DNA from: Stutzerimonas stutzeri
Lineage (GTDB): Bacteria; Pseudomonadota; Gammaproteobacteria; Pseudomonadales; Pseudomonadaceae
Length of the DNA stretch: 64,000 nucleotides
NCBI RefSeq assembly: GCF_024448955.1
Contig: NZ_JAMOIH010000005.1
Location: 62,001 to 126,000 of the forward strand
Direction: 5' to 3'
Made by a program: the position numbers and the translations under genes. The notes under the pieces were generated by a model. The model was not told the DNA's origin. It did no database searches and saw only the letters and a program-made list of their open reading frames with translations. This document shows positions 29,591 to 39,415 of this stretch, piece by piece (position 1 is the first letter of the stretch; the number at the start of each line of letters is the position of its first letter).

Positions 29591-29682
29591 GCGCGCCTCG
29601 CAAGGCGATCAACCGGTTGGTTACTCGGTTGGCCACTGCTTAACAGCAAGCCTTACGATTCGGACGAAAGTCCGGCCGACGC

Positions 29683-29759
29683 GCAGCGGTAGTTCAGTCG
29701 GTTAGAATACCGGCCTGTCACGCCGGGGGTCGCGGGTTCGAGTCCCGTCCGCTGCGCCA
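29683..29759 (+). tRNA. tRNA-Asp (anticodon GTC)
   Basis: 77 bases including an encoded CCA. Acceptor stem GCAGCGG (29683-29689) pairs with CCGCTGC (29749-29755), then G and CCA. The D arm has AGTTCAGTCGGTTAGAA; the anticodon stem CCGGC/GCCGG encloses CTGTCAC with anticodon GTC at 29717-29719; the T arm has GGGTTCGAGTCCC. It is close to the E. coli tRNA-Asp sequence. A single tRNA gene with its own promoter and terminator. Confidence 0.98.
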
Positions 29760-29797
29760 TATTTACTTCCAGGCCCTGACCGCCAGGAAGTCTCGCA

Positions 29798-29826
29798 AAA
29801 AGCGACCTTAGGGTCGCTTTTTTCGT
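29798..29826 (+). terminator. Terminator after tRNA-Asp
   Basis: 10-bp perfect stem AAAAGCGACC/GGTCGCTTTT (29798-29807/29812-29821) with loop TTAG, the T-run continuing to 29823. Confidence 0.88.
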
Positions 29827-30169
29827 TTCTGCCTCGCCGTTATTTAGCGCATCCATTCGAGAGTGTCCTGGCTGATTTTTTCACTGGCTCCCTTGAGCGC
29901 GCCGCTCTGCCCGCGGATAACGATTGTTTACCGCGCTCAGCTTTCTTCGTTACGCATCCGCGCTCTGCATATCGGGACGTCGCCTGATCGCACCGTGCAG
30001 CGATAGTTACGCACCTCTGTCCTCTTGGTCTGCACTGTTATGACGCGTTCTGCTCGTCTAGCCACGTGGTTGCCGAGCGATCGAGCGCACCCTTGCGGTT
30101 TCTTGCTGTCAGTAATGCGTACGACATCCATCTGCCATGGGCACGCGGCTAACTGACGAGGGGCCTTGA
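29827..30169. other. Gene-free leader region before cioA
   Basis: About 340 bases without a credible gene; one minus-strand open frame (29937-30131) has no similarity. I looked for an ANR/FNR box (TTGAT-N4-ATCAA), expected from known control of cio genes in pseudomonads, and found none. The cioA ribosome site GACGAGGGGCC is at 30153-30163. The cioA promoter could not be placed. Confidence 0.5.
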
Positions 30170-31609
30170 ATGTTCGGTTTGGAAGCTCTCGAGCTTGCGC
30201 GGATCCAATTCGCTTTCACCATTTCCTTTCACATCATCTTTCCGGCGATCACGATCGGGCTGGCCAGTTTTCTCGCTGTGCTGGAAGGGCTGTGGCTCAA
30301 GACCAAACGTGGTGTATATCGCGACCTCTACCACTTCTGGCTGAAGATATTCGCCGTCAACTTCGGCATGGGCGTAGTCTCTGGCATCGTCATGGCCTAC
30401 CAGTTCGGCACCAACTGGAGTGCGTTCTCGGAGTTCGCCGGCAGCGTGACCGGGCCTTTGCTGGCCTATGAGGTTTTGACCGCATTTTTCCTTGAGGCCG
30501 GGTTCCTCGGTGTCATGCTATTTGGCTGGAACCGCGTCGGACCGGGGCTGCACTTTTTTTCCACGATCATGGTGGCAGTCGGCACGTTGATTTCGACCTT
30601 CTGGATCCTGGCCTCCAACAGCTGGATGCATACGCCCCAGGGCCACGAGATCATCGATGGCATCGTGGTGCCGGTGGACTGGTTCGCCATCGTCTTCAAC
30701 CCATCGTTTCCGTACCGGCTGACGCACATGGCGATCGCGGCGTTCCTTGCCACCGCGTTCATGGTCGGCGCTTCGGCGGCCTGGCACCTGCTGCGTGGGC
30801 GAGACAATCCGGCGGTTCGCAAGATGTTTTCCATGGCCATGTGGATGGCGCTGATCGTTGCCCCGATTCAGGCCGTGGTCGGCGATTTTCATGGCCTGAA
30901 TACGCTCGAGCATCAACCCGCAAAAATCGCTGCGATGGAAGGGCACTGGGATAACTCGTCTGGCGAGCCAACCCCTCTGCTGTTGTTTGGCTGGCCGGAC
31001 ATGGAGCGTGAAGAGACGCGGTTCAAGGTGGAAATTCCGTACCTCGGCAGCCTGATTCTCAAGCACAGCCTGACCGAGCCCATTCCGGCCCTCAAAGATT
31101 TCCCTCCAGAAGACCGGCCTAACTCGACCATCGTGTTCTGGACATTCCGGATAATGGTCGCGTTGGGTTTACTGATGATCCTCACCGGCGTGTGGAGTCT
31201 CTTGCTGCGGCGCAGCGGCAGGCTGTATGAGTCGCGTGCGTTTCTACGGCTGGCATTGTGGATGGGGCCGTCGGGACTCATCGCGATTCTCGCCGGTTGG
31301 TTCACGACGGAAATCGGCCGGCAGCCGTGGGTGATTTACGGCGTGATGCGCACCGCCGATGCAGTTTCGAATCACGGCGCCGAGCAGCTAGGGCTGACGC
31401 TGGCGTTGTTCGTGCTCATCTACTTTGCGGTGTTCGGTATCGGCTTCGTCTACGTTTTGCGGCTGATTGCGAAGGGGCCGGTCACCCACGAAGGCAAAGA
31501 GAAGGGTGCAGGTGGACCCGGTGAAAAAAGAACGCCGATGCGGCCGATTTCTGCCGCCGACGAGGCGATTCCCCACGAGCACGGCGATCAACTGGGCGAG
31601 AGGAACTGA
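30170..31609 (+). CDS. cioA: Cyanide-insensitive ubiquinol oxidase subunit I CioA
   Basis: 479 residues, about nine membrane segments. Start MFGLEALELARIQFAFTISFHIIFPAITIGLA includes the first haem-ligand His. The subunit has the short Q-loop form of the CIO/bd-II-like group rather than the E. coli CydA long loop. It oxidises ubiquinol and reduces oxygen to water without a proton pump, and resists cyanide. The motifs NWSAFSEFAGSVTGPLLAYEVLTAFFLEAGFLG and ILASNSWMHTPQG are typical. A strong GAGGGG ribosome site lies 7 bases upstream. cioB follows after 2 bases. Confidence 0.94.
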   Translation: MFGLEALELARIQFAFTISFHIIFPAITIGLASFLAVLEGLWLKTKRGVYRDLYHFWLKIFAVNFGMGVVSGIVMAYQFGTNWSAFSEFAGSVTGPLLAYEVLTAFFLEAGFLGVMLFGWNRVGPGLHFFSTIMVAVGTLISTFWILASNSWMHTPQGHEIIDGIVVPVDWFAIVFNPSFPYRLTHMAIAAFLATAFMVGASAAWHLLRGRDNPAVRKMFSMAMWMALIVAPIQAVVGDFHGLNTLEHQPAKIAAMEGHWDNSSGEPTPLLLFGWPDMEREETRFKVEIPYLGSLILKHSLTEPIPALKDFPPEDRPNSTIVFWTFRIMVALGLLMILTGVWSLLLRRSGRLYESRAFLRLALWMGPSGLIAILAGWFTTEIGRQPWVIYGVMRTADAVSNHGAEQLGLTLALFVLIYFAVFGIGFVYVLRLIAKGPVTHEGKEKGAGGPGEKRTPMRPISAADEAIPHEHGDQLGERN

Positions 31610-31611
31610 AT

Positions 31612-32619
31612 ATGGGTGTCGATCTTTCGCTGATCTGGGCTGTGATCATCATTTTCGGGATCATGATGTATGTCGTGATGGACGGCTTCGATCTGGGTAT
31701 CGGGATTCTTTTCCCGTTCCTTGCAGACAGTTCCGAGCGTGACGTGGCGATGAACACCGTGGCGCCGATCTGGGATGGCAACGAGACCTGGCTGGTGCTG
31801 GGTGGCGCCGGACTGTTCGCGGCCTTCCCGCTGGCTTACTCAGTCGTGCTGTCCGCCCTGTATCTGCCGATCATTTTCATGCTGATGGGGCTGATTTTTC
31901 GCGGTGTCGCCTTCGAGTTTCGTTTCAAGGCGAGCGCTGCGCGCCAACATATCTGGGACAAAGCCTTCATTGGTGGCTCGCTCGCCGCGACCTTCTTCCA
32001 AGGCGTCGCGCTGGGCGCCTTCATTCACGGCTTTCCGGTGGCCGATCGGGCCTATGTCGGTGGCCCGCTGGATTGGTTGACGCCGTTCTCGGTGTTCTGC
32101 GGGCTGGCCTTGATCGTCGCTTATGCCTTGTTGGGTTGCACCTGGCTGATCATGAAAACCAGCGGTGATCTGCAGCGGCGCATGCACGATATCGGTGTGC
32201 CGCTAGTTTGGGCCTTATTGGCAGTGACCGGTGTCGTGAGTATCTGGACTCCTCTAACGCATCCAGATATCGCCGAGCGTTGGTTCAGCATGCCGAACCT
32301 GTTTCTCTTCATGCCGGTGCCAATCCTGGTGCTGCTGTGCACATACGGGCTGCTGCGATCGATCGCGCGCTACGCCCATTACTCGCCGTTCCTGTTCACC
32401 CTGGCGCTGATCTTTCTCGGCTACAGCGGCCTGGGCATCAGCCTCTGGCCGAACATTATTCCGCCTTCGGTAAGCATTTGGGAGGCTGCCGCGCCGCCGC
32501 AGAGCCAGGGTTTTACGCTGGTTGGGGCGCTGCTGATCATTCCGCTGATCCTGATGTACACGGCCTGGAGCTACTACGTATTCAGGGGAAAGGTCAGTGC
32601 CGAAGATGGCTATCACTGA
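31612..32619 (+). CDS. cioB: Cyanide-insensitive ubiquinol oxidase subunit II CioB
   Basis: 335 residues with eight or nine membrane segments. MGVDLSLIWAVIIIFGIMMYVVMDGFDLGIGILFPF and NGNETWLVLGGAGLFAAFPLAYS-type motifs identify CydB/CioB. It pairs with CioA to form the oxidase dimer. The ribosome site GAGAGGAAC overlaps the cioA end. A DUF2474 small ORF follows 12 bases after the stop, completing the usual cioAB-DUF2474 layout. Confidence 0.95.
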   Translation: MGVDLSLIWAVIIIFGIMMYVVMDGFDLGIGILFPFLADSSERDVAMNTVAPIWDGNETWLVLGGAGLFAAFPLAYSVVLSALYLPIIFMLMGLIFRGVAFEFRFKASAARQHIWDKAFIGGSLAATFFQGVALGAFIHGFPVADRAYVGGPLDWLTPFSVFCGLALIVAYALLGCTWLIMKTSGDLQRRMHDIGVPLVWALLAVTGVVSIWTPLTHPDIAERWFSMPNLFLFMPVPILVLLCTYGLLRSIARYAHYSPFLFTLALIFLGYSGLGISLWPNIIPPSVSIWEAAAPPQSQGFTLVGALLIIPLILMYTAWSYYVFRGKVSAEDGYH

Positions 32620-32631
32620 GTTGGTCGCCTC

Positions 32632-32802
32632 ATGAAGGGTCCTATGCAAAAGGAGCGTGAAAGCAGCGCATCAGAGGCCAAGCCGTTATGGAAGCGCATG
32701 ACCTGGCTCGTGTTGATCTGGTCCGCAAGCGTATTGGTGCTTGGGGTAGTCGCCTGGTTGCTGCGTCAGTTCATGACGGCCGCTGGCCTGACGACTCCAT
32801 GA
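32632..32802 (+). CDS. DUF2474 single-pass small subunit of the Cio oxidase operon
   Basis: 56 residues from ATG 32632, or 52 from ATG 32644, which has AAGGGTCCT just upstream and may be the real start. A charged N terminus (KERESSASEAKPLWKRM) precedes one membrane helix, TWLVLIWSASVLVLGVVAWLLRQFM. DUF2474 proteins of this shape follow cioB/cydB in many proteobacteria and are thought to be small oxidase subunits, like CydX. The role is inferred from family and position. Confidence 0.85.
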   Translation: MKGPMQKERESSASEAKPLWKRMTWLVLIWSASVLVLGVVAWLLRQFMTAAGLTTP

Positions 32803-32986
32803 ACGTCGCGTCAAGTGCGGTGCTGTGCTGTGCTGTGCGGCGTTTAGGCGCGTTGTGGTGGCGGTGAGCTTGGGCTATTCAGATGTTCCAACATCGGTGC
32901 GCAACGGTTCATGTTTCGGTCATGTACTCGCGTTAGCGTGCTGGTACGGATTTGTCGAATAGAGACCCAATACAAGGAGCGCTCCT

Positions 32987-33073
32987 ATGGATGACTACCA
33001 GGACGAAATACTCGAATGGCACGCCGCCGAGCAGGATGGCCCCGAGCCGGCTGAAGACGCTTTCGAGCTTTAG
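32987..33073 (+). CDS. Acidic 28-residue small ORF with strong ribosome site
   Basis: ATG GAT GAC TAC... to TAG encodes 28 residues, MDDYQDEILEWHAAEQDGP followed by EPAEDAFEL: 11 Asp/Glu, one His, no Lys or Arg. AAGGAGC at 32974-32980 is a near-ideal ribosome site 6 bases before the ATG. Family unknown to me. It ends 4 bases before the stop of the convergent AraC gene and lies 184 bases after DUF2474, so it may have its own promoter (no clear one seen). The charge pattern and ribosome site support real translation, but conservation must decide. Confidence 0.5.
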   Translation: MDDYQDEILEWHAAEQDGPEPAEDAFEL

Positions 33074-33077
33074 TTGA

Positions 33078-34115
33078 TCAGTCGGCACGCCGCTGCTGGC
33101 GCCGGTATTCGCCAGGCGTTTGCCCGCCCCAACGCTTGAATGCGCGCTGAAAGGCTTCCGCCGAGGAAAAGCCCAGAAGCCAGGCGATCTCGCCGAACGC
33201 CAGTTCGGTGTCGCGAATATAGGTCATGGCCAGGTCGCGGCGCGTATCGTTGAGAATGGCCCGGTAGCTGGTGCCTTCTTCTTCCAGCTTTCGACGCAGC
33301 GTCCAGGAGGGCAGCTGCAGTCGGCTGGCGATCTGCTGCAGGTCCGGCTCGCCGCCTTTGAGCATCGGTCCCAGAAGTTGCGTGACCCGCTCGCGCAGGC
33401 TGCGTGTCCGGGTCCGCTGTTCCAGTTCCGCTTCGCAAAACTCCAATAGCTGGCGCCAGGTGCCGGGGCAATGTTCCGGGTTGCGCAGCGCCAGCGTGGC
33501 TTTGTCCAGCCGCAGCTGGTTGTGCTCGGCAGCGAACTCGACGGGTTTCGTGAAGATTGGTTCGTAGCGCGCGGCATAGTCGGGGCGTTCGAATTCGATA
33601 TGAATCGCGACGGGCGCTATCGGGCATGCGGCGACCGTGGCCAGTTGCGTGATCCAGCTAGCCAGTACCGTATCCACGACGAATTGGTTGTAGCTGTTGT
33701 AGGGGCTGATCGAATAGAAGCGCAACCAGGCCCCTTCGGCATCTTCATGAAACGCCGAAGCGCCACGGTAATTGGATGCGTACAGCGGCTCGTAGCGAAT
33801 AAGGGTGCGTGCCGCTTCGCGAACGGTTGGCGCCTGGGCGGAGGTTATTCCGACCAGACCCAGATGACCGGCCTTGCGCAATCGGCCCATCACTAAGCCC
33901 AGGCTCGGGTCGCCAGTCAATTGGATGGCCGCATGGCCGAGGCGCATATAGCGCGGAATGGACAGCCATGCGCGTGGCTCGGACAGGCGCGCCAGGTCTA
34001 GACCGTAAGCGTCCAGCAGCGGCTGCGGATCGATTTGTTTTTCCTGTAGGGCACTGCTCAAGCTGTGCACGAAGCCAACCGAGAGGTCACCGAGGCGCAC
34101 CCGTTGGCGATTCAC
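33078..34115 (-). CDS. AraC-family regulator (arabinose-binding-like N-domain), GTG start
   Basis: 345 residues from GTG 34115 (V/MNRQRVRLGDLSVGFVHSLSSAL). The GTG overlaps the upstream gene's stop (GTGA at 34112-34115), implying translational coupling; a longer open frame to 34271 would overlap that gene by 160 bases and is rejected. Residues about 20-210 are the 'Arabinose_bd' ligand-binding domain of OruR/PchR-like regulators and 245-340 the double HTH (LQQIASRLQLPSWTLRRKLEEEGTSYRAIL, then IAWLLGFSSAEAFQRAFKRWGGQTPGEYR). It probably controls its partner nitrilase-like gene or the divergent fadH. The ligand is unknown. Confidence 0.9.
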   Translation of the reverse strand: MNRQRVRLGDLSVGFVHSLSSALQEKQIDPQPLLDAYGLDLARLSEPRAWLSIPRYMRLGHAAIQLTGDPSLGLVMGRLRKAGHLGLVGITSAQAPTVREAARTLIRYEPLYASNYRGASAFHEDAEGAWLRFYSISPYNSYNQFVVDTVLASWITQLATVAACPIAPVAIHIEFERPDYAARYEPIFTKPVEFAAEHNQLRLDKATLALRNPEHCPGTWRQLLEFCEAELEQRTRTRSLRERVTQLLGPMLKGGEPDLQQIASRLQLPSWTLRRKLEEEGTSYRAILNDTRRDLAMTYIRDTELAFGEIAWLLGFSSAEAFQRAFKRWGGQTPGEYRRQQRRAD

Positions 34116-35119
34116 GAGCGCTCCGGCAGCCACAGATTGTTCAGTTGCACGGGCGCGTTGTAATGCTGCGGTGCGGGTCGACGGGGCGAGCCGACCAGAT
34201 TCCAGGGCAGCCCGAACGTGCGTACCTCCATGCGGGGCAGCGACGTTTGAGGAACGAGAGCGGTTGCGCAACTGGCGTGCGGGTCATCGCGCGCACCGGG
34301 GAGGGCGAGCAGTTCCGCATCGGCAGGTGGTTGGCGGGTATAGCCGTCGCAGCCGAGCAGTACGGCCAGACGTCCGGCAGGAGTGCGCAGCGTAGACGAT
34401 GGCACGTCAGGTGCCTGGCTGTAGCGACGCTCATAGCGGCTTAAGGCAATCTTGTATTGCAGCGGGCCAATGGGCTGGCCGTCCGCGCCGAAGCTCAAGC
34501 TGACCTGCCGCAACGGGCCATCGCCGATCCGTAGACGGCCATCCTCGAGGCGCGGCTCGGGCAGTACGATGGAGCCGGCGACCAGCGTGACGCCGTAGCC
34601 GCGTGCAAGATTGCCGAAGATGAGTTGATAGTCATCGGCCATTTGCCGCCCTTTGATCTTCAGCACAGCCTCGGTGCGGTGGTCGCCGCCCTCATTGGCA
34701 AACAGCGCCCGCAGATAGTCCCAAGGATTGCTCAACGCCGTCCACTGCATGGCATCGCGCAGCGTACGTGCCTGTTGCACTTCCGGCTTTTCGCCCAGGG
34801 CGAACAGGCCGGTGCCGACATGCTCCGGCAGCACGACGACCGTACGCGCGTTCAGCAGACCGGCGTCACGCGCCTGATCGAGGTAAGTGGTGAACTTCAG
34901 CTGCAGCCGTTCCCGGCTTTGATAATCGGCTGGCATCAGCCGCGTTTCGATCCCTAGTAGATTGCCTGCAGTCCCTGGCTGGCCCTGGCTATTGATCGGC
35001 AGAGTGCGCAGGTCGGACAGCAATGGGCCGCTGCGTCGGTCACCTGTCCAGTCCAGATAGATGAAGAGCGCGGCAAGGGCGAGGGCGGTCAAACCGAGCA
35101 GTTTGCTGTAGGTACGCAT
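34112..35119 (-). CDS. Membrane-anchored carbon-nitrogen hydrolase (nitrilase superfamily)
   Basis: 335 residues from ATG 35119 (MRTYSKLLGLTALALAALFIYLDW); upstream in-frame starts exist (35140, 35176) and none has a clear ribosome site. Residues 6-23 form a membrane anchor. The rest looks like a nitrilase fold with a plausible Glu-Lys-Cys triad: Glu99 (VVVLPEH), Lys223 (LQYKIALSRYE) and Cys257 (VLLGCDGY). Such enzymes cleave amide or nitrile C-N bonds or transfer acyl groups (as Lnt does). The substrate is unknown. It is coupled to the AraC gene and divergent from fadH. Confidence 0.75.
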   Translation of the reverse strand: MRTYSKLLGLTALALAALFIYLDWTGDRRSGPLLSDLRTLPINSQGQPGTAGNLLGIETRLMPADYQSRERLQLKFTTYLDQARDAGLLNARTVVVLPEHVGTGLFALGEKPEVQQARTLRDAMQWTALSNPWDYLRALFANEGGDHRTEAVLKIKGRQMADDYQLIFGNLARGYGVTLVAGSIVLPEPRLEDGRLRIGDGPLRQVSLSFGADGQPIGPLQYKIALSRYERRYSQAPDVPSSTLRTPAGRLAVLLGCDGYTRQPPADAELLALPGARDDPHASCATALVPQTSLPRMEVRTFGLPWNLVGSPRRPAPQHYNAPVQLNNLWLPERS

Positions 35120-35218
35120 GGAAAACGCTGCTGAGGGCATGTGCGAAAGACTAGGTATATCGTTCACGATTGCCAAGTGTTTTGCGCACCAGGGTCAGGC
35201 AGTTGTGAGTTTCGATCA

Positions 35219-35247
35219 TTGAGCGCTTCGCGGCGCCTCTTTATCTT
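35219..35247 (+). promoter_or_regulatory. Candidate sigma-70 promoter for fadH
   Basis: TTGAGC (35219-35224), 17 bases, TATCTT (35242-35247), 92 bases before the fadH start in the 219-base divergent region. Each box matches consensus at 4 of 6 positions. Confidence 0.4.
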
Positions 35248-35296
35248 CGCCGCATAGCGACCACGATCCCATGAGACGTGGCGACTTTACCGATGA

Positions 35297-37369
<2,073 letters not shown>

Positions 37370-37419
37370 GTTGTCCGGCCCCACCTCTAGCGGGGCCGTT
37401 CTATTCACAGGAGCCTCGT

Positions 37420-37851
37420 ATGCACACCGCACTTTCGTTGCAACCGCCCGCTGCATTTACGCTCCAGCGTTGGCATCAGATGATCGAAGCCGCCGATCTC
37501 AGCGGTCTGCCAGAGTTGCTACATCCACGCGCCGTGTTTCGCTCGCCGATGGCCTTCAAACCCTATGAGGGCGCGGCAGCGGTCAGCCTGATCCTCAATA
37601 CCGTGGTGAAGGTTTTCGAAGATTTCGCTTACCACCGCGAGCTGGCCAGTGCGGATGGATCGAGCGTCGTGCTGGAGTTCAGCGCGCGTGTCGGCGATCG
37701 ACAGCTCAAGGGCATCGACATGATTCGCTTCGATGAAGCCGGCCTGATCACTGATTTCGAAGTCATGGTGCGCCCCATGAGCGGATTGGCGGCGCTCGGT
37801 GAAGAAATGGGGCGGCGTCTGGCGCCACAGCTTGCGGCATTGAAATCCTGA
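37420..37851 (+). CDS. NTF2-like (SnoaL-type) small protein
   Basis: 143 residues. The pattern WHQMIEAADLSGLPELLHPRAVFRSPMAF, then EFSARVGDRQLKGIDMIRFDEAGLITDFEVMVRP is that of the NTF2/SnoaL fold, a cone-shaped ligand pocket used by isomerases, hydrolases and binding proteins. No catalytic residues can be assigned. It follows fadH by 50 bases with ACAGGAGCCTCGT as ribosome site, so it may be co-transcribed and linked to acyl-CoA metabolism. Function unknown. Confidence 0.75.
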   Translation: MHTALSLQPPAAFTLQRWHQMIEAADLSGLPELLHPRAVFRSPMAFKPYEGAAAVSLILNTVVKVFEDFAYHRELASADGSSVVLEFSARVGDRQLKGIDMIRFDEAGLITDFEVMVRPMSGLAALGEEMGRRLAPQLAALKS

Positions 37852-38049
37852 CATGGCTTTATCCAATTCAGTCACAGTTTCCCGGCGGAGTGACACTGTG
37901 GACCCAGGCACCGGACTCGCTGCCAACCCAATCACATCGCCTGTTTCGATTTTTCTCCTACACTTGCGCCGACATAAAAGAGCGGCGTGGGTGCGTCCGC
38001 CGCTCATGGGCAACATTCGCTAGCTGATCAAGCCATCGAGGGTGCGAGC

Positions 38050-39411
38050 ATGCAGATCAAACCGCAGACGGTCGAAGCCGTGCTGTTCTTCAATGACAGC
38101 GGCGTCTGCAAGGAAATGCTCTACCCGGAATTCGAGGCCATGCTCGATGGCGTGGTGAGCATGCCGGAGTTCGCCGATCAGCAGATGCGCGTCGCCTACG
38201 TCTTGGTCAGTACCCGGCTGCAGATTCGTTCGGCGGTGTTCTTTTACTTGGACTTCAACGAAGACGGCTCGGCTGACAGCGGCTGGAACATTCCGCTGCG
38301 CAATCTGGCCGAACGCACCGGACGTGGGCCTGACCTAGGTGCGGGCCCCATTCGGCTGGCATGCCGCAGCCAATGCCCTGTGTCTTGGTATCAGATGCAT
38401 CTCTGGGACCCGGAACTGACCAAGAGCCGGAATCACCTCGTCATGCTGCGTGACCGAATCAGGCGCAACCAGCTCTGCTTGCTGGTCGAGGAGGAGATGC
38501 CTCAGACGGTACCGGCCGAGCGCCTGCAAATGGTCGCCGAGGATGCCTGGTATGCGGCTGATTCGGCCAAACAAGCGGCCACCGAACGAGCCGAAAAGCG
38601 CGAGCAGGAGCAACGGCTCAAGGCCGCGCAACTGATCAAACAGCAGCGTCTGCGCATCGCCAATCTCGAGCAACAGCGTGAGGCCGATATCACGCGTTTG
38701 CGCGAGTTGGCCGCACAGCAGCAGGCCAAGCTGCTGGAAGAGCTTGCTCAGTTACGCCAGGAACTGCTGCACAAGGAGCAGCTCGCCGAACAACTTCGCT
38801 CGCAGCTCGCCGAGCAGGCGGAGGGTTTTCAGAAAAACCGTGAAGAAATGAGCCGGCAGCTGCGTGTGCTGGAGCAGAACAGCCGCGCGGAAGCGCAGGC
38901 CTCGCAGGCGCAGTTCGATGAGGAGTTGAAACGGCAGATCGCGGCCGCGGTGACCGAATACAAGGAGCAGGTGTCCATCCGTGACGTGGAACTGGCCTAC
39001 CGCAACGAACTGGATGTCCAGCTGCAGGAGGAGATCGAGCAACTCCAAAAGCAGCGTGATGCGCTCGTCGAGCAGAGCGGTGAGCAAGTGCTCAAGCGTC
39101 TTTCAGGCCTTGGCGTGACGTTCATGGCTTATCACCCCGGCGCGGGACACCTGACCATTCCGCTTCATGACATGGCCCGCTATCAACAGAACCCTCTCGC
39201 CTATGCCGCAGCCAAATGTGCCGTTTCCGAAGAGCAGTACGGCCAGTGGGTGCAGCATTATCAACAGCCAACCTGCGTCGCTACCTTGTCCAGTGGAGAG
39301 CGCTGCAATATGCCGCTGGACAAAGTGGAAGCCCCTAGCCGTTTTTTCATTGGTGAGTCCAACTGCTGTGCCAGACATAGAGCGCAGGACCGGCTGCGCA
39401 CGGGTAGCTGA
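38050..39411 (+). CDS. Conserved coiled-coil protein with cysteine-rich ends, function unknown
   Basis: 453 residues from ATG 38050 (MQIKPQTVEAVLFFNDSGVCKEMLYPEFEAML), with GAGGGTG upstream. An N-terminal globular domain of about 140 residues includes CRSQCPVSWYQMHLWDP. A long coiled coil (about 185-365) follows, rich in Gln, Glu, Ala and Arg. The C-terminal domain of about 90 residues holds GVTFMAYHPGAGHLTIPLHDM and ends with CVATLSSGERCNMPL and NCCARHR, a possible metal-binding Cys/His set. Some pseudomonad relatives have been labelled as partition proteins; I see no Walker motif to support that. No function assigned. Confidence 0.7.
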   Translation: MQIKPQTVEAVLFFNDSGVCKEMLYPEFEAMLDGVVSMPEFADQQMRVAYVLVSTRLQIRSAVFFYLDFNEDGSADSGWNIPLRNLAERTGRGPDLGAGPIRLACRSQCPVSWYQMHLWDPELTKSRNHLVMLRDRIRRNQLCLLVEEEMPQTVPAERLQMVAEDAWYAADSAKQAATERAEKREQEQRLKAAQLIKQQRLRIANLEQQREADITRLRELAAQQQAKLLEELAQLRQELLHKEQLAEQLRSQLAEQAEGFQKNREEMSRQLRVLEQNSRAEAQASQAQFDEELKRQIAAAVTEYKEQVSIRDVELAYRNELDVQLQEEIEQLQKQRDALVEQSGEQVLKRLSGLGVTFMAYHPGAGHLTIPLHDMARYQQNPLAYAAAKCAVSEEQYGQWVQHYQQPTCVATLSSGERCNMPLDKVEAPSRFFIGESNCCARHRAQDRLRTGS

Positions 39412-39415
39412 CGAT

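Noticed and set aside
29683..29759. tRNA-Asp as integration site of a mobile element
   Set aside because: No integrase, no duplicated tRNA 3' end and no foreign genes within the visible flanks.
29827..30169. ANR/FNR box before cioA
   Set aside because: No TTGAT-N4-ATCAA-like sequence could be found by eye in the region.
32819..32841. Short tandem repeat of the unit GTGCT
   Set aside because: Only about three to four units in a gene-free spacer; too short to indicate a CRISPR, an iteron or phase variation of a gene.
34116..34271. N-terminal extension of the AraC regulator
   Set aside because: Would overlap the nitrilase-like gene by 160 bases; the GTG at 34115 gives normal family length and a coupled GTGA junction.
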